Of a stretch of DNA of 64,000 nt, positions 15,312 through 23,699 are shown piece by piece (position 1 is the first letter of the stretch; the number at the start of each line of letters is the position of its first letter). Where the stretch lies: positions 62,001-126,000 of the forward strand of contig NZ_JBBMQQ010000006.1 of assembly GCF_038900095.1 (NCBI RefSeq), read 5' to 3'. The stretch is from Hoeflea sp038900095. GTDB lineage: Bacteria > Pseudomonadota > Alphaproteobacteria > Rhizobiales > Rhizobiaceae. The notes under the pieces were generated by a model. It had not been told where the DNA came from, made no database searches, and saw only the letters and a list, made by a program, of their open reading frames with translations. Position numbers and translations under genes: made by a program.

Positions 15312-17132
15312 ATGCGCAAAAACAGCCAAGCAAAATCATCGAGAAAGCCAGCCAACCCGGTGAAGGTGCCGGTTTCCGTGGTGCAGCCGCCGCCGGCTAC
15401 AAACAATCCCTCACAGCACCCCTATGCTGGGATCGATCAGGCCATGCGTGGCGCTCTCGCGCGGATGACGGGTGGCGTATCTCCATTCGCCCTTGTCGAG
15501 ACCTGGACAGACTGGGCGTTGCACCTGTCCCGGGCGCCAGGGCGGCAACTGGAACTGGCCGAACATGCCAGGGACAACGCTCTGAAACTGGCGCATTTCG
15601 CAGCGAAGTCCGCGACCGGATCCGACAGCAATCCGCCCTTTTCTCCCAAGGCCCATGACCACCGGTTCACCGATGCCGGCTGGAAATCGCCGCCGTTCGG
15701 CCTGTGGCAGCAGAGCTTTCTTGCAACGCAGGACTGGTGGGACCGCGCGACCGAGGATGTGCGCGGTTTGCGCAAACAGGATTCCGACCGGACACGGTTC
15801 CTGGTGCGCCAGATGCTCGACACGGTCTCGCCGTCGAATTTTCCGTGGCTGAACCCTGAAATCCTGGCCGAAACGGCAAGAACCGGCGGCCGCAACCTGG
15901 CCGAAGGCGCGGTGCATGCCGCTGACGACTGGCTGCATACGCTCAGCCAGACACACACTCCGCCACCCGAAGGCTATCAGTTGGGCAAGGACCTCGCCTG
16001 CACGCCGGGTGAGGTGGTTTACCGCAACGACATTTTCGAACTGCTGCAATACACGCCGCAGACCGGCGAAGTGCAGGCCGAGCCGGTGCTGATCGTGCCG
16101 GCATGGATCATGAAATATTACATCCTTGATCTCTCGCCGCACAATTCGCTGATCAATTACCTGGTCGGACAGGGCTTCACCGTATTCGCCATTTCGTGGT
16201 GCAACCCGACCGCCGAGCAGCGCGACCTGTCACTCGAAGACTACCGCAAGCGCGGCGTCATGGCGGCACTCGATGCAATCAGCGCCATCGTTCCGGGCCA
16301 GAAAATCCATGCCAACGGCTATTGCCTGGGCGGCACCATGCTGGCGATTGCGGCTGCGACCATGGCCCGCGACGGCGATGACCGGCTGGCCAGCATCACC
16401 CTGATGGCGGCACAGGTGGATTTCACCGAAGCCGGCGAGTTGCTGCTCTTCCTCGACGAAAGCCAGGTGGCGTTCCTGGAGGACATGATGTGGGCCCAGG
16501 GCTATCTGGACCGCCCGCAGATGGCCCGCGCCTTTGCCTCGATCCGGGCCGAAGACCTGATCTACACCCGCGCCGTGCAGCGCTATTTTCTCGGCAAGGA
16601 AGACCTGCCGACCGATATCGGCGTCTGGAACGCGGACACGACACGGATGCCTGCGCGAATGCATTCGGAATATCTCAGGGGGCTGTTCCTGGAAAACCGG
16701 CTATCGGCCGGTCGTTTCGCGGTCGAGGGGCGCGTGATCGCGCTCAAGGATATCGCTGCCCCGATGTTCGTGATCGGAACCGAAACGGACCACATCGCGC
16801 CGTGGAAATCGGTCTACAAGACCCGGTTGTTCACCGATGCCGACCTGACCTTCCTGCTGACCAAATCGGGCCACAATGGCGGCATCCTGTCTGAACCGGG
16901 ACATCCGCGCCGGCACTACCGTGTCGGACACAGGCCCGAAGGCGCGCTCTATGTCGATCCTGACAGCTGGTTTGCGCAAACAGAGCCCAAGGATGGTTCC
17001 TGGTGGCCGGAGTGGATCAACTGGCTCAACGCAAACAGCAGCGGCAAGACGGCGCCGCCGCCGATCGGCGCACCGGACAAGGGCTATCCACCGCTGGAAC
17101 CTGCACCGGGAAGCTACATCCACCAGACCTAG
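15312..17132 (+). CDS. phaC: Class I poly(3-hydroxyalkanoate) synthase
   Basis: Polymerises (R)-3-hydroxyacyl-CoA into PHA storage granules. The 606-residue protein has the N-terminal PhaC domain and the alpha/beta-hydrolase core. The catalytic cysteine is Cys338 in the lipase-like box GYCLGG, with the aspartate in ETDHIAPW and the histidine in SGHNGG further on. Length suits class I (a single large subunit). The first 35 residues are basic and proline-rich and probably disordered. The ATG at 15312 has only a distant AGGA and no closer alternative. No phaA, phaB or phaR is beside it. An FNR/NnrR-type dyad about 60 bases upstream suggests oxygen- or NO-linked expression. It converges on nosX. 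Confidence 0.95.
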   Translation: MRKNSQAKSSRKPANPVKVPVSVVQPPPATNNPSQHPYAGIDQAMRGALARMTGGVSPFALVETWTDWALHLSRAPGRQLELAEHARDNALKLAHFAAKSATGSDSNPPFSPKAHDHRFTDAGWKSPPFGLWQQSFLATQDWWDRATEDVRGLRKQDSDRTRFLVRQMLDTVSPSNFPWLNPEILAETARTGGRNLAEGAVHAADDWLHTLSQTHTPPPEGYQLGKDLACTPGEVVYRNDIFELLQYTPQTGEVQAEPVLIVPAWIMKYYILDLSPHNSLINYLVGQGFTVFAISWCNPTAEQRDLSLEDYRKRGVMAALDAISAIVPGQKIHANGYCLGGTMLAIAAATMARDGDDRLASITLMAAQVDFTEAGELLLFLDESQVAFLEDMMWAQGYLDRPQMARAFASIRAEDLIYTRAVQRYFLGKEDLPTDIGVWNADTTRMPARMHSEYLRGLFLENRLSAGRFAVEGRVIALKDIAAPMFVIGTETDHIAPWKSVYKTRLFTDADLTFLLTKSGHNGGILSEPGHPRRHYRVGHRPEGALYVDPDSWFAQTEPKDGSWWPEWINWLNANSSGKTAPPPIGAPDKGYPPLEPAPGSYIHQT

Positions 17133-17243
17133 GCCGTCGGGCGGCAACCAGGTGCTTGGACTGTTGGGCGTGATCCGGGGCTGATCCACACTACGGGGGC
17201 AGCGCCATGCCTTGCGCAATTGCCATCAGGTCCCGGATGCCGG

Positions 17244-18191
17244 TCAGACAGCCAGCGTGTTTCCATTCCGGTCAACCGCGCGGACTTCCGCTTCGGGAAA
17301 CCGGACGGCCATGGCGCGGAGTTGCGCCGCGCTTTGCAGAATGCCTGCGGTGGACAGGCCATCGGCGATTGCGGCAGAGCGATGGATGACACTGACCCGG
17401 CGCCAGTTTTCCGCCGCGGTCAGACCGGTTGCCGGATTGAGAATGTGTCCCTCCGGTCCGGTGCCGAACACTGTTCCGCTCGGGCTTGAGGTCGCAACAG
17501 CCTTGTCCTCAAGATAGATCTTGGCGTCGGCCAGACCGTCCTCGTGATCGGCGAGCCCGATCGCCCACCCCTTGCCGCTCGGAGATGAACCGACAGCGGC
17601 GATTTCGCCGACGGACACCAGCCCGGTCCGGAGACCGCGTGCCTTGAGCAGACTTGTCACCCTGTCCGTGATGAAGCCCTGCGCGATGCCGTTGAAGGTC
17701 AGAGCGGCGCCCGGTGCCAGCCGGATACGGTCCATCGAGACCTCCACCCTGCTCCACCCGGTTGCCGCGCGGGCTATCTCCAGCGCTTTCGGATCCGGGG
17801 CGCCTTGCGCATTTGCATACGCCATCCAGAGTGGCTGGATGCTTGGATCGAACAAGCCGGAGCTTGCCTGATGAATGGTGGATACCAGCGAGCAGAGCTC
17901 GAGCATGTCCGGCCCGGGTTGCTCGAGAATGCCTGTTGCATTGAGCCGGGCCAGCGCGCTGTCACTGCGATAGAGACTGAACTGGAGTTCCAGGCGTTCA
18001 ATTTCAGCGCGTGCGGCCGCCAGCAGGGTTTCGGCCTCCTGCGACGGCAGGCCAACCAGTCGCAGATCGGCATGGGCGCCAAGCGCGATCCCCTGCCAGC
18101 GTGCTCCCATCGTATCGGATGCAATCGCATGGCGTGCACCGAGCACGCAGCCTGCCGTAATGGTGATGAAGCGGCGGCGATTGAGGTTCAT
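17244..18191 (-). CDS. nosX: NosX, ApbE-type FAD:protein FMN transferase
   Basis: A 315-residue exported ApbE-family enzyme that uses FAD to attach FMN to a threonine in SGAT motifs of periplasmic flavoprotein domains; its expected target here is NosR. The N-terminus NRRRFITITAGCVLGARHAIA looks like a twin-arginine signal. Recognisable ApbE elements are LFDPSIQPLW, TFNGIAQGFITDRV (the GIAKG-like motif), VGEIAAVG and NPATGL. It is the last gene of nosRZDFYLX; its ATG overlaps the nosL stop by four bases. Mutants of nosX orthologues are impaired in N2O reduction. No terminator is evident before the convergent phaC end. Confidence 0.95.
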   Translation of the reverse strand: MNLNRRRFITITAGCVLGARHAIASDTMGARWQGIALGAHADLRLVGLPSQEAETLLAAARAEIERLELQFSLYRSDSALARLNATGILEQPGPDMLELCSLVSTIHQASSGLFDPSIQPLWMAYANAQGAPDPKALEIARAATGWSRVEVSMDRIRLAPGAALTFNGIAQGFITDRVTSLLKARGLRTGLVSVGEIAAVGSSPSGKGWAIGLADHEDGLADAKIYLEDKAVATSSPSGTVFGTGPEGHILNPATGLTAAENWRRVSVIHRSAAIADGLSTAGILQSAAQLRAMAVRFPEAEVRAVDRNGNTLAV

Positions 18192-18739
18192 TGGATCGCT
18201 CCTGTAACCGGATTGGTTGTTTCCAAATCGAGACCGACGGGGCCAAGGACATAGGCGTCGGGGATCTCCGTGAGACGCACCACCGCGCCACCATTTTCGG
18301 CGGCAAAGGCGGAGGCTGTTTGCTGCTCGCCGAACGGGATGACTTCCGGTGTTCCCATGCCACCGGTCTTGCGCGACCCGATGACGAACCAGGCCTGCTG
18401 CGCGTCAATCCAGGTGTCATCCCCGGGGAAGTCCCACTCGCTTGCCTTGCCCATGTCGTTGACGTAGACCGCGACGGTTTCATAATGCTCCTCCGGCGAG
18501 CGGAGGAAGGCGACGCCGTCGCGGACCTGGCTGAACCAGACCGGATGCGGATTGTTGGCAAGGAAGATCTGCGCCTTCGGGCCGGTGTGTTCCAGAATGG
18601 TCATGTTGCAATAGTGGCCGACAGCCTCTTCGCTCAGCGCCACCGGCTGTGGCACTTCGACTTTGGCTTCCTGCTCGCTGCAGGCCGAAACGATGATCGC
18701 AGTGACGGCAATGGCTGCCACCCTGATGAGCGTCTTCAT
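18188..18739 (-). CDS. nosL: NosL, copper-binding lipoprotein of N2O reductase maturation
   Basis: A 183-residue lipoprotein: the signal peptide ends in the lipobox VSAC. NosL binds Cu(I) in the periplasm and passes copper to the NosDFY complex and NosZ. The conserved CxM copper motif is present as HYCNM near residue 43, with further family segments (HPVWFSQVRDGVAFL, VYVNDMGKASEW). Its start overlaps the nosY stop and its stop overlaps nosX, both by four bases. Length is usual for the family. Confidence 0.96.
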   Translation of the reverse strand: MKTLIRVAAIAVTAIIVSACSEQEAKVEVPQPVALSEEAVGHYCNMTILEHTGPKAQIFLANNPHPVWFSQVRDGVAFLRSPEEHYETVAVYVNDMGKASEWDFPGDDTWIDAQQAWFVIGSRKTGGMGTPEVIPFGEQQTASAFAAENGGAVVRLTEIPDAYVLGPVGLDLETTNPVTGAIQ

Positions 18740-19572
18740 GGCCGGACTCTCTTGAGAATGAAGGTTGCAAACCCCAGCGCGATGACGGTCCAGGCGACCG
18801 GGCTGAGCATGGTCGCCATGCCGGACAAGGGCAACGACGAGCCGACATTGCCGCCAAAGTTGCTGCCCACGGCGGCGGCATCAATGGCGCTCATGTTGTA
18901 AAGTCGGAACGCATCTGCAGGGTTGAAGACCAGCAGCCAGGGGAACACTTCGCGGGCGAAAAAGCCGTCCTGGCTGGCGAGCAACCCGCCCAGCAGCGCC
19001 AGATCATAGAGCACCACGGCAAACAGCCAGATCGCGATGGCGAGCGCCGCCGCGGTGCCGGTCTGACGCACGCTGGCGCTGGCGATATAGCCGATGGCGA
19101 TGAAGGTGGCGCCGAGGATCATCGAGCTTGCAATCAGGCGGCCGACGCCAACAAGCGCGCTGACATCACCGCCGCCATTGGCGAAATAGGCCACCAGCCC
19201 GGCGACGCCATATCCAAAACTGACCGCAATGCCCAGAACCGCAACGTGGCCCAAAAACTTGCCGACCAGAACAGTGCCGCGCGAGACCGGGCTGGCAAGC
19301 ACCAGCTGCAGCGTGCCACGGTCGATTTCACCGGCGATGGCGTCAAATGACAACAAGAGCGCGATCAGCGGCACCAGATAGACCGAGAGCGTCGACAGGC
19401 TGGCTACCACGACGGTGACCGCATCGGTCCTGACCTCGCCGCCCGGCGCGCTGCCCAGAAGCACGAGGATAAGCGCGAAGGCCAACAGGATGAATGTGGA
19501 CAGGATGATCCACCGGTTGCGAAGACCGATACGGATTTCCGTCGCGGCTATGGTCAGCACGCCATGCATCAC
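18736..19572 (-). CDS. nosY: NosY, ABC transporter permease of the NosDFY complex
   Basis: A 278-residue polytopic inner-membrane protein of the ABC-2 permease type, with about six hydrophobic segments (for example ILSTFILLAFALILVLLGSA and LVPLIALLLSFDAIAG). A cytoplasmic helix, DAIAGEIDRGTLQLVLASPVSR, is a typical coupling element. With the NosF ATPase and periplasmic NosD it forms the complex that assembles the CuZ site of NosZ. It overlaps nosF and nosL by four bases on either side, consistent with stoichiometric synthesis. Confidence 0.95.
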   Translation of the reverse strand: MMHGVLTIAATEIRIGLRNRWIILSTFILLAFALILVLLGSAPGGEVRTDAVTVVVASLSTLSVYLVPLIALLLSFDAIAGEIDRGTLQLVLASPVSRGTVLVGKFLGHVAVLGIAVSFGYGVAGLVAYFANGGGDVSALVGVGRLIASSMILGATFIAIGYIASASVRQTGTAAALAIAIWLFAVVLYDLALLGGLLASQDGFFAREVFPWLLVFNPADAFRLYNMSAIDAAAVGSNFGGNVGSSLPLSGMATMLSPVAWTVIALGFATFILKRVRP

Positions 19573-20486
19573 AGTGCCCTCTGCGGAGCTTCTTCAGCCC
19601 CTATCCTGGAGAAATAGCGGTAGACCTCGTCCAGCGTCGGGGCGGCGACATCGACGTCTTCCACCTGGGTGCCGAGTGCGCTGATCCTTGACAGTATGCG
19701 CATCTTGTCGCCCCGGTCGCAGAACAGCTCCATCGATGCGCCATTGATGCGACCGCCGCCGATTTCCGCGTGAACCTTGTCGACAGCATTGGCGGCGGCT
19801 TTGACGCGGATTCTGATCGGCAGATTGGCTTCGTGCTGAAGATCGGCCAGCGGCCCGTTGGCGACCAGCTGGCCCTTGCGCAGGATTGCCACACGGTCGG
19901 TCTTGGCTTCGAGTTCACTCAGGCCATGCGAGGAGAGAAGCACCGAGCCGCCCTGACGGGCGACATCAGCGATCAGCTCATAGAAATGCTGGCGCGAAAG
20001 CGGGTCGAGGCCGGAAGTCGGTTCGTCGAGCAGCAGCAGGTCGGGTTTGCCGACCAGCGCCTGGGCCAGGCCAAGGCGTTGCCGCATTCCCTTCGAATAG
20101 GTATCGACCCGGCGGTCCGCGGCTTCGACGAGCTCGACTTTCTCGAGCACGGATTGCACGTCTTCCAGCGCCGCGCCCTTGAGCTTGGCGTAGAAACGGA
20201 CGACCTCGCGGCCGGTCAGCATTTTCGGGAATGCGACCTGCTCGGGGAGATAAGACACCGTGCGCCGTGCCGCGTCGCTGCCCGGTGTGAAACCGGCAAT
20301 CGAAATCGAGCCCGCAGTGGGCTTGATGAAGCCGAGGATCAGGCGGAACAGCGTGGTCTTGCCGGCGCCATTATGGCCGAGCAACGCCACCTGTTCACCC
20401 GGCGCAACGTCGAGCGAAACATTGCTCAACGCGTCGACACCCTTGAATTTCATGCTGACATTTGAGGCTTTGACGATCTCGGTCAT
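19569..20486 (-). CDS. nosF: NosF, ATPase of the NosDFY complex
   Basis: A 305-residue ABC ATPase: Walker A GHNGAGKTT, Q-loop around YLPEQVAF, signature variant YSKGMRQRLGLA, Walker B LLLLDEPTSGLD and the H-loop SSHGLSELE are all present. It powers NosY/NosD in the maturation of N2O reductase. It is coupled to nosD upstream and nosY downstream by four-base overlaps. The C-terminal 80 residues form an accessory domain common in NosF and related ABC-2 ATPases. Confidence 0.96.
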   Translation of the reverse strand: MTEIVKASNVSMKFKGVDALSNVSLDVAPGEQVALLGHNGAGKTTLFRLILGFIKPTAGSISIAGFTPGSDAARRTVSYLPEQVAFPKMLTGREVVRFYAKLKGAALEDVQSVLEKVELVEAADRRVDTYSKGMRQRLGLAQALVGKPDLLLLDEPTSGLDPLSRQHFYELIADVARQGGSVLLSSHGLSELEAKTDRVAILRKGQLVANGPLADLQHEANLPIRIRVKAAANAVDKVHAEIGGGRINGASMELFCDRGDKMRILSRISALGTQVEDVDVAAPTLDEVYRYFSRIGAEEAPQRAL

Positions 20487-21751
20487 TGCAGCGATGCTTT
20501 CCAGTTGCGCGCGGTTTCGGGCAACTCATGCGGTTTCATCAAGGGCCGGTCGTCGACAATGCCGCCGGGCAGCAGTGCCGGGAATTCGCTTTGTGCCCAG
20601 CGTACAAGCTGCACCGCGGGGCTGCCAAGCAGCAGTTTCGCCGATGGCTGGGTCCACAGCACCTGATCCATCGCGTCATTGGGGCGGAAGGGCTGGTCCG
20701 CGATGCCGTCACCGTTGACGTCGTAGGCGGCGTGGTCGCTCCAGTAATTGCCCGACCAGGTGTGATCCTTGGTGCTGACAAACTTGATCTGGGTGCGGTT
20801 GCCGACAAAGGCGTTGCCGGAAATCTCGTTGCGCGCCGAACCACCGGTGAAATGGATGCCTATTTCGCAGCCCTCAATCCGGTTGTCCTTGATGATGTTC
20901 TTGTTGGCATTGTAGACGAACAGGCATTTCTCGCCGCCGCCGACCACCGCGTTGCCCTCGATGCGGGCATTGTTGGCGTAATTGAGCATGATGCCGTGGT
21001 CGCGGTCATCGAGCGAGATGTTGTCGCGCATGGTCACCCGCTTTGAAAACATGATCGCGTAACCGAGATGGTTGCCGATCGAGATGTTTCCGGACACTTC
21101 GCTGTCATCGGCATTCATGTAGTGAATGGCAAAGCGCAGCCCCTCGAAACGGTTGTTGGTGAAGGTGTTCTTGCGGCTGGTGTTGACGAAAATGCCGTCC
21201 CGGCCCTGGCGGATGGTGTTGCCGGTGACCGTGGCGCCGGGCGCGTTCCAGACATAGACGCCATTGCCGCGCCGGCTCATCAGCCGGTCGTTGCCGCCGA
21301 TGATGGTGTTGCCTTCGACAAGGGCGTCACGCGCGCCATGAATGTCGACGCCGTAAAGATTGTCTTCGATGTGATTGTTGCGGACGATGGCGCGGATGGC
21401 TTTTTTCGTCATCTGCACACCGCTGTCGATGGTCTGATGCGACGTGCCGGAGCCGGTCAGCTTCAGACCTTCGATGATCACGTCGGGCGCGTCGATGGTA
21501 ATCACCGAGCCTGTGCCGGTGCCAACCACATGCGCATCGCCCTGACCGTCAATCTCGAGCGGTTTCGTCAGTGTGACACCGCCTTGATAGGTTCCGCCGG
21601 ACAACAGAAGCCTGTCGCCCGGCTGAGCCAGTTCGACCGCCCGCACCAGTGCATCCGGACCCGGCTCGACGCGGAGATCGGCGGTATGCGCCAACCCCGC
21701 GAAGAGGGAGGTTCCGAGTAGCACTGCAAATGTGCGGGCGGTCAGGTTCAT
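20483..21751 (-). CDS. nosD: NosD, periplasmic beta-helix copper maturation factor
   Basis: A 422-residue periplasmic protein with signal peptide MNLTARTFAVLLGTSLFAGLAHTA and a parallel beta-helix of CASH/NosD repeats, seen as recurring NxIxxN units (NNHIEDNLYGVDIHG, GNTIRQGRDGIFVN, NRFEGLRFAIHYM). NosD receives copper from NosL and, with NosFY, builds the CuZ centre of NosZ. I placed the start at ATG 21751 because it yields the signal peptide; the frame extends to 21832 without support. The gap to nosZ is 20 bases, and its stop overlaps nosF. Confidence 0.95.
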   Translation of the reverse strand: MNLTARTFAVLLGTSLFAGLAHTADLRVEPGPDALVRAVELAQPGDRLLLSGGTYQGGVTLTKPLEIDGQGDAHVVGTGTGSVITIDAPDVIIEGLKLTGSGTSHQTIDSGVQMTKKAIRAIVRNNHIEDNLYGVDIHGARDALVEGNTIIGGNDRLMSRRGNGVYVWNAPGATVTGNTIRQGRDGIFVNTSRKNTFTNNRFEGLRFAIHYMNADDSEVSGNISIGNHLGYAIMFSKRVTMRDNISLDDRDHGIMLNYANNARIEGNAVVGGGEKCLFVYNANKNIIKDNRIEGCEIGIHFTGGSARNEISGNAFVGNRTQIKFVSTKDHTWSGNYWSDHAAYDVNGDGIADQPFRPNDAMDQVLWTQPSAKLLLGSPAVQLVRWAQSEFPALLPGGIVDDRPLMKPHELPETARNWKASLQ

Positions 21752-21771
21752 GGTCGTATGGGTCCTATGGG

Positions 21772-23685
21772 TTACGCAGGCTCGACGAGCATGCGGCCGC
21801 GCATTTCCATGTGCAGTGCATGGCAGAACCACTGGCAGTAGAACCAGTGAACGCCCGGACGGTTCGCGACAAACGTGACCGACGCGGTTGCCTGCGGCGC
21901 CACTTCCATCGCAATCCCGTAGTTGGAAATGCTGAAGCCGTGGGTCACGTCGTCAACATCGTCGAGGTTGGTCACGAACACCGTGACTTCCTGACCCTGC
22001 TTGACCGTGAATTTCTCAAGACCGAACTGCGGGGCAACCGACGTCATGTAGACGCGCACCTTGTTGCCATCGACGATGACAACGTCATCATAGTCGAGGT
22101 CCACGCCGTCCGCCTTCGCCTGGGCGTAAGCATCAACGAACATCGGGTCTTCGCGGGACCAGACATTGACCGGATTGACGATGTCGGCACGCACCAGGCA
22201 CACATCATGCGGTTCGGCGAATGTCGGCCCGTCGTGGACCACCTTCATCTCATCGGTCGAGATATCGATGATCTGCTCGTTTTCCGGCTTCAGCGGACCA
22301 ACATTGAGGAACCGGTCCTTGGAGAACTTGTTGAGCGTGATCAGCCATTCGCCGTCAGCCTCCTTGGTTTCCCCCATCGTGGTGTGGTTGTGGCCCGGCT
22401 GATAATGCACATCGACCTTGGAGACGATCGGATCGACGTCTTCACCGGCGAAAGCCTTGATGGCCTTGTCGATGTCCCACTTGACGATCTGGCTGTCGAG
22501 GAACAGCGTCGTATAGGCAAAGCCCTTGCCATCGAACGCGGTGTGGAGCGGCCCAAGTCCGAGTTCAGGTTCGGCAACAATGCAGGATCGCGGATCGGCA
22601 TCGTCTTCGAACAATGCATCGACCTTTGTCACGTCGATGACCGAAACCGTCGGCGACAGTTTACCGTTGATCATGATGTACTTGCCATCAGGCGCGGTGT
22701 TGACGCCATGCGGGCTGTTCGGGATCGGGATGTAACGGGTGTACTTCTTGTTCTGTCCCTTGCGGCCATCGATGACCGGGATACCGTTGAGAATCTGCAC
22801 ATCGCCATTAGCAACGCCTTCCTCGATGGCCTTGATGTTGAACACCACCACGTGGTCGAGTTCACTCTCGGTCATTTCGGCCAGGTTCATGCCCATTTCC
22901 GAGTTGTAGCTGGTCGAGAAGGCATACTTGCCCTGATAGTCACAGTCGGTGTTGTCGAGGTTGCCCGACACGATGACCTGCCAGGATACCTTCATCTCGT
23001 CGCCGTCGATGGCGGTGAAGATGTTCACGTACTGCGACGGATCATCCAGAATCGTGCCGTCATTGACCAGCGGGGCTTCGTGCTCGCCATTGGCGAAGAC
23101 GTAACCGGTACGCGGGAATTTCTGCGGCCGCATGCCGTGGATATCCTGGGCATTGGGGATTTCAATGATCTTGTCGCATTTCATCACGTCGCAGCGGACG
23201 CGGGCGACGCGGGTGTTGGCCTTGTCCTGCATGAACAGGTAACGACCGTCATAGGTGCCATCGGTGAACGACATGTGCGGATGGTGAAGGTCGCCGTTGT
23301 CATAGGTCTTCATGCCCTTGGCCGCGAGAAACTTCTTGGTATCCTCGGTCAGGCCTTCGGTCAGAACCTTCAGGCTTTCATTGGTCAGGCCCCAGCCGGT
23401 TGCCGAGCAACGGTTGAAAACCGGAACCCGCATCAGCTCACGCATCGACGGGAAGCCGAGAATGCGCAGTTCGCCGGTCTGGCCGGAAGACCAGAAGCCG
23501 TAATAGGGATCGAGTTCACCTGGCTCAAAGTGCAGCTTCGGTGTCGCGGCATGTGCCTTGCTGACAAGCGCACCGCTGAGCAGTTCGGAGCCCATGCCGG
23601 AGCCGGCAAGGAACGCGCCACCTGCAGTGGCGGTCATCAGGGAGCGCCGTGACAGGCCTTTCCGTTTTGTTTCGTCGGCTGACAT
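21772..23685 (-). CDS. nosZ: NosZ, nitrous oxide reductase (clade I, Tat-exported)
   Basis: The terminal enzyme of denitrification, reducing N2O to N2 in the periplasm with the CuA and CuZ centres. The 637-residue protein starts at ATG 23685 behind AAGGAG and carries a twin-arginine signal (LSRRSLMTATAGG), typical of clade I NosZ. The N-terminal seven-bladed propeller has the CuZ histidine segments (LHHPHMSF, DIHGM, EPHDVCLV). The C-terminal cupredoxin domain holds the CuA ligands FYCQWFCHALHMEM. All expected ligands I can check are present. It is the second gene of the operon, 14 bases after nosR. Confidence 0.98.
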   Translation of the reverse strand: MSADETKRKGLSRRSLMTATAGGAFLAGSGMGSELLSGALVSKAHAATPKLHFEPGELDPYYGFWSSGQTGELRILGFPSMRELMRVPVFNRCSATGWGLTNESLKVLTEGLTEDTKKFLAAKGMKTYDNGDLHHPHMSFTDGTYDGRYLFMQDKANTRVARVRCDVMKCDKIIEIPNAQDIHGMRPQKFPRTGYVFANGEHEAPLVNDGTILDDPSQYVNIFTAIDGDEMKVSWQVIVSGNLDNTDCDYQGKYAFSTSYNSEMGMNLAEMTESELDHVVVFNIKAIEEGVANGDVQILNGIPVIDGRKGQNKKYTRYIPIPNSPHGVNTAPDGKYIMINGKLSPTVSVIDVTKVDALFEDDADPRSCIVAEPELGLGPLHTAFDGKGFAYTTLFLDSQIVKWDIDKAIKAFAGEDVDPIVSKVDVHYQPGHNHTTMGETKEADGEWLITLNKFSKDRFLNVGPLKPENEQIIDISTDEMKVVHDGPTFAEPHDVCLVRADIVNPVNVWSREDPMFVDAYAQAKADGVDLDYDDVVIVDGNKVRVYMTSVAPQFGLEKFTVKQGQEVTVFVTNLDDVDDVTHGFSISNYGIAMEVAPQATASVTFVANRPGVHWFYCQWFCHALHMEMRGRMLVEPA

Positions 23686-23699
23686 ATGCTGTCTCCTTT

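Noticed and set aside
21649..23652. Long open frame on the plus strand opposite nosZ (667 codons)
   Set aside because: It is antisense to a gene with all copper ligands and a Tat signal; its composition is that of a mirrored high-GC gene and it has no family resemblance.
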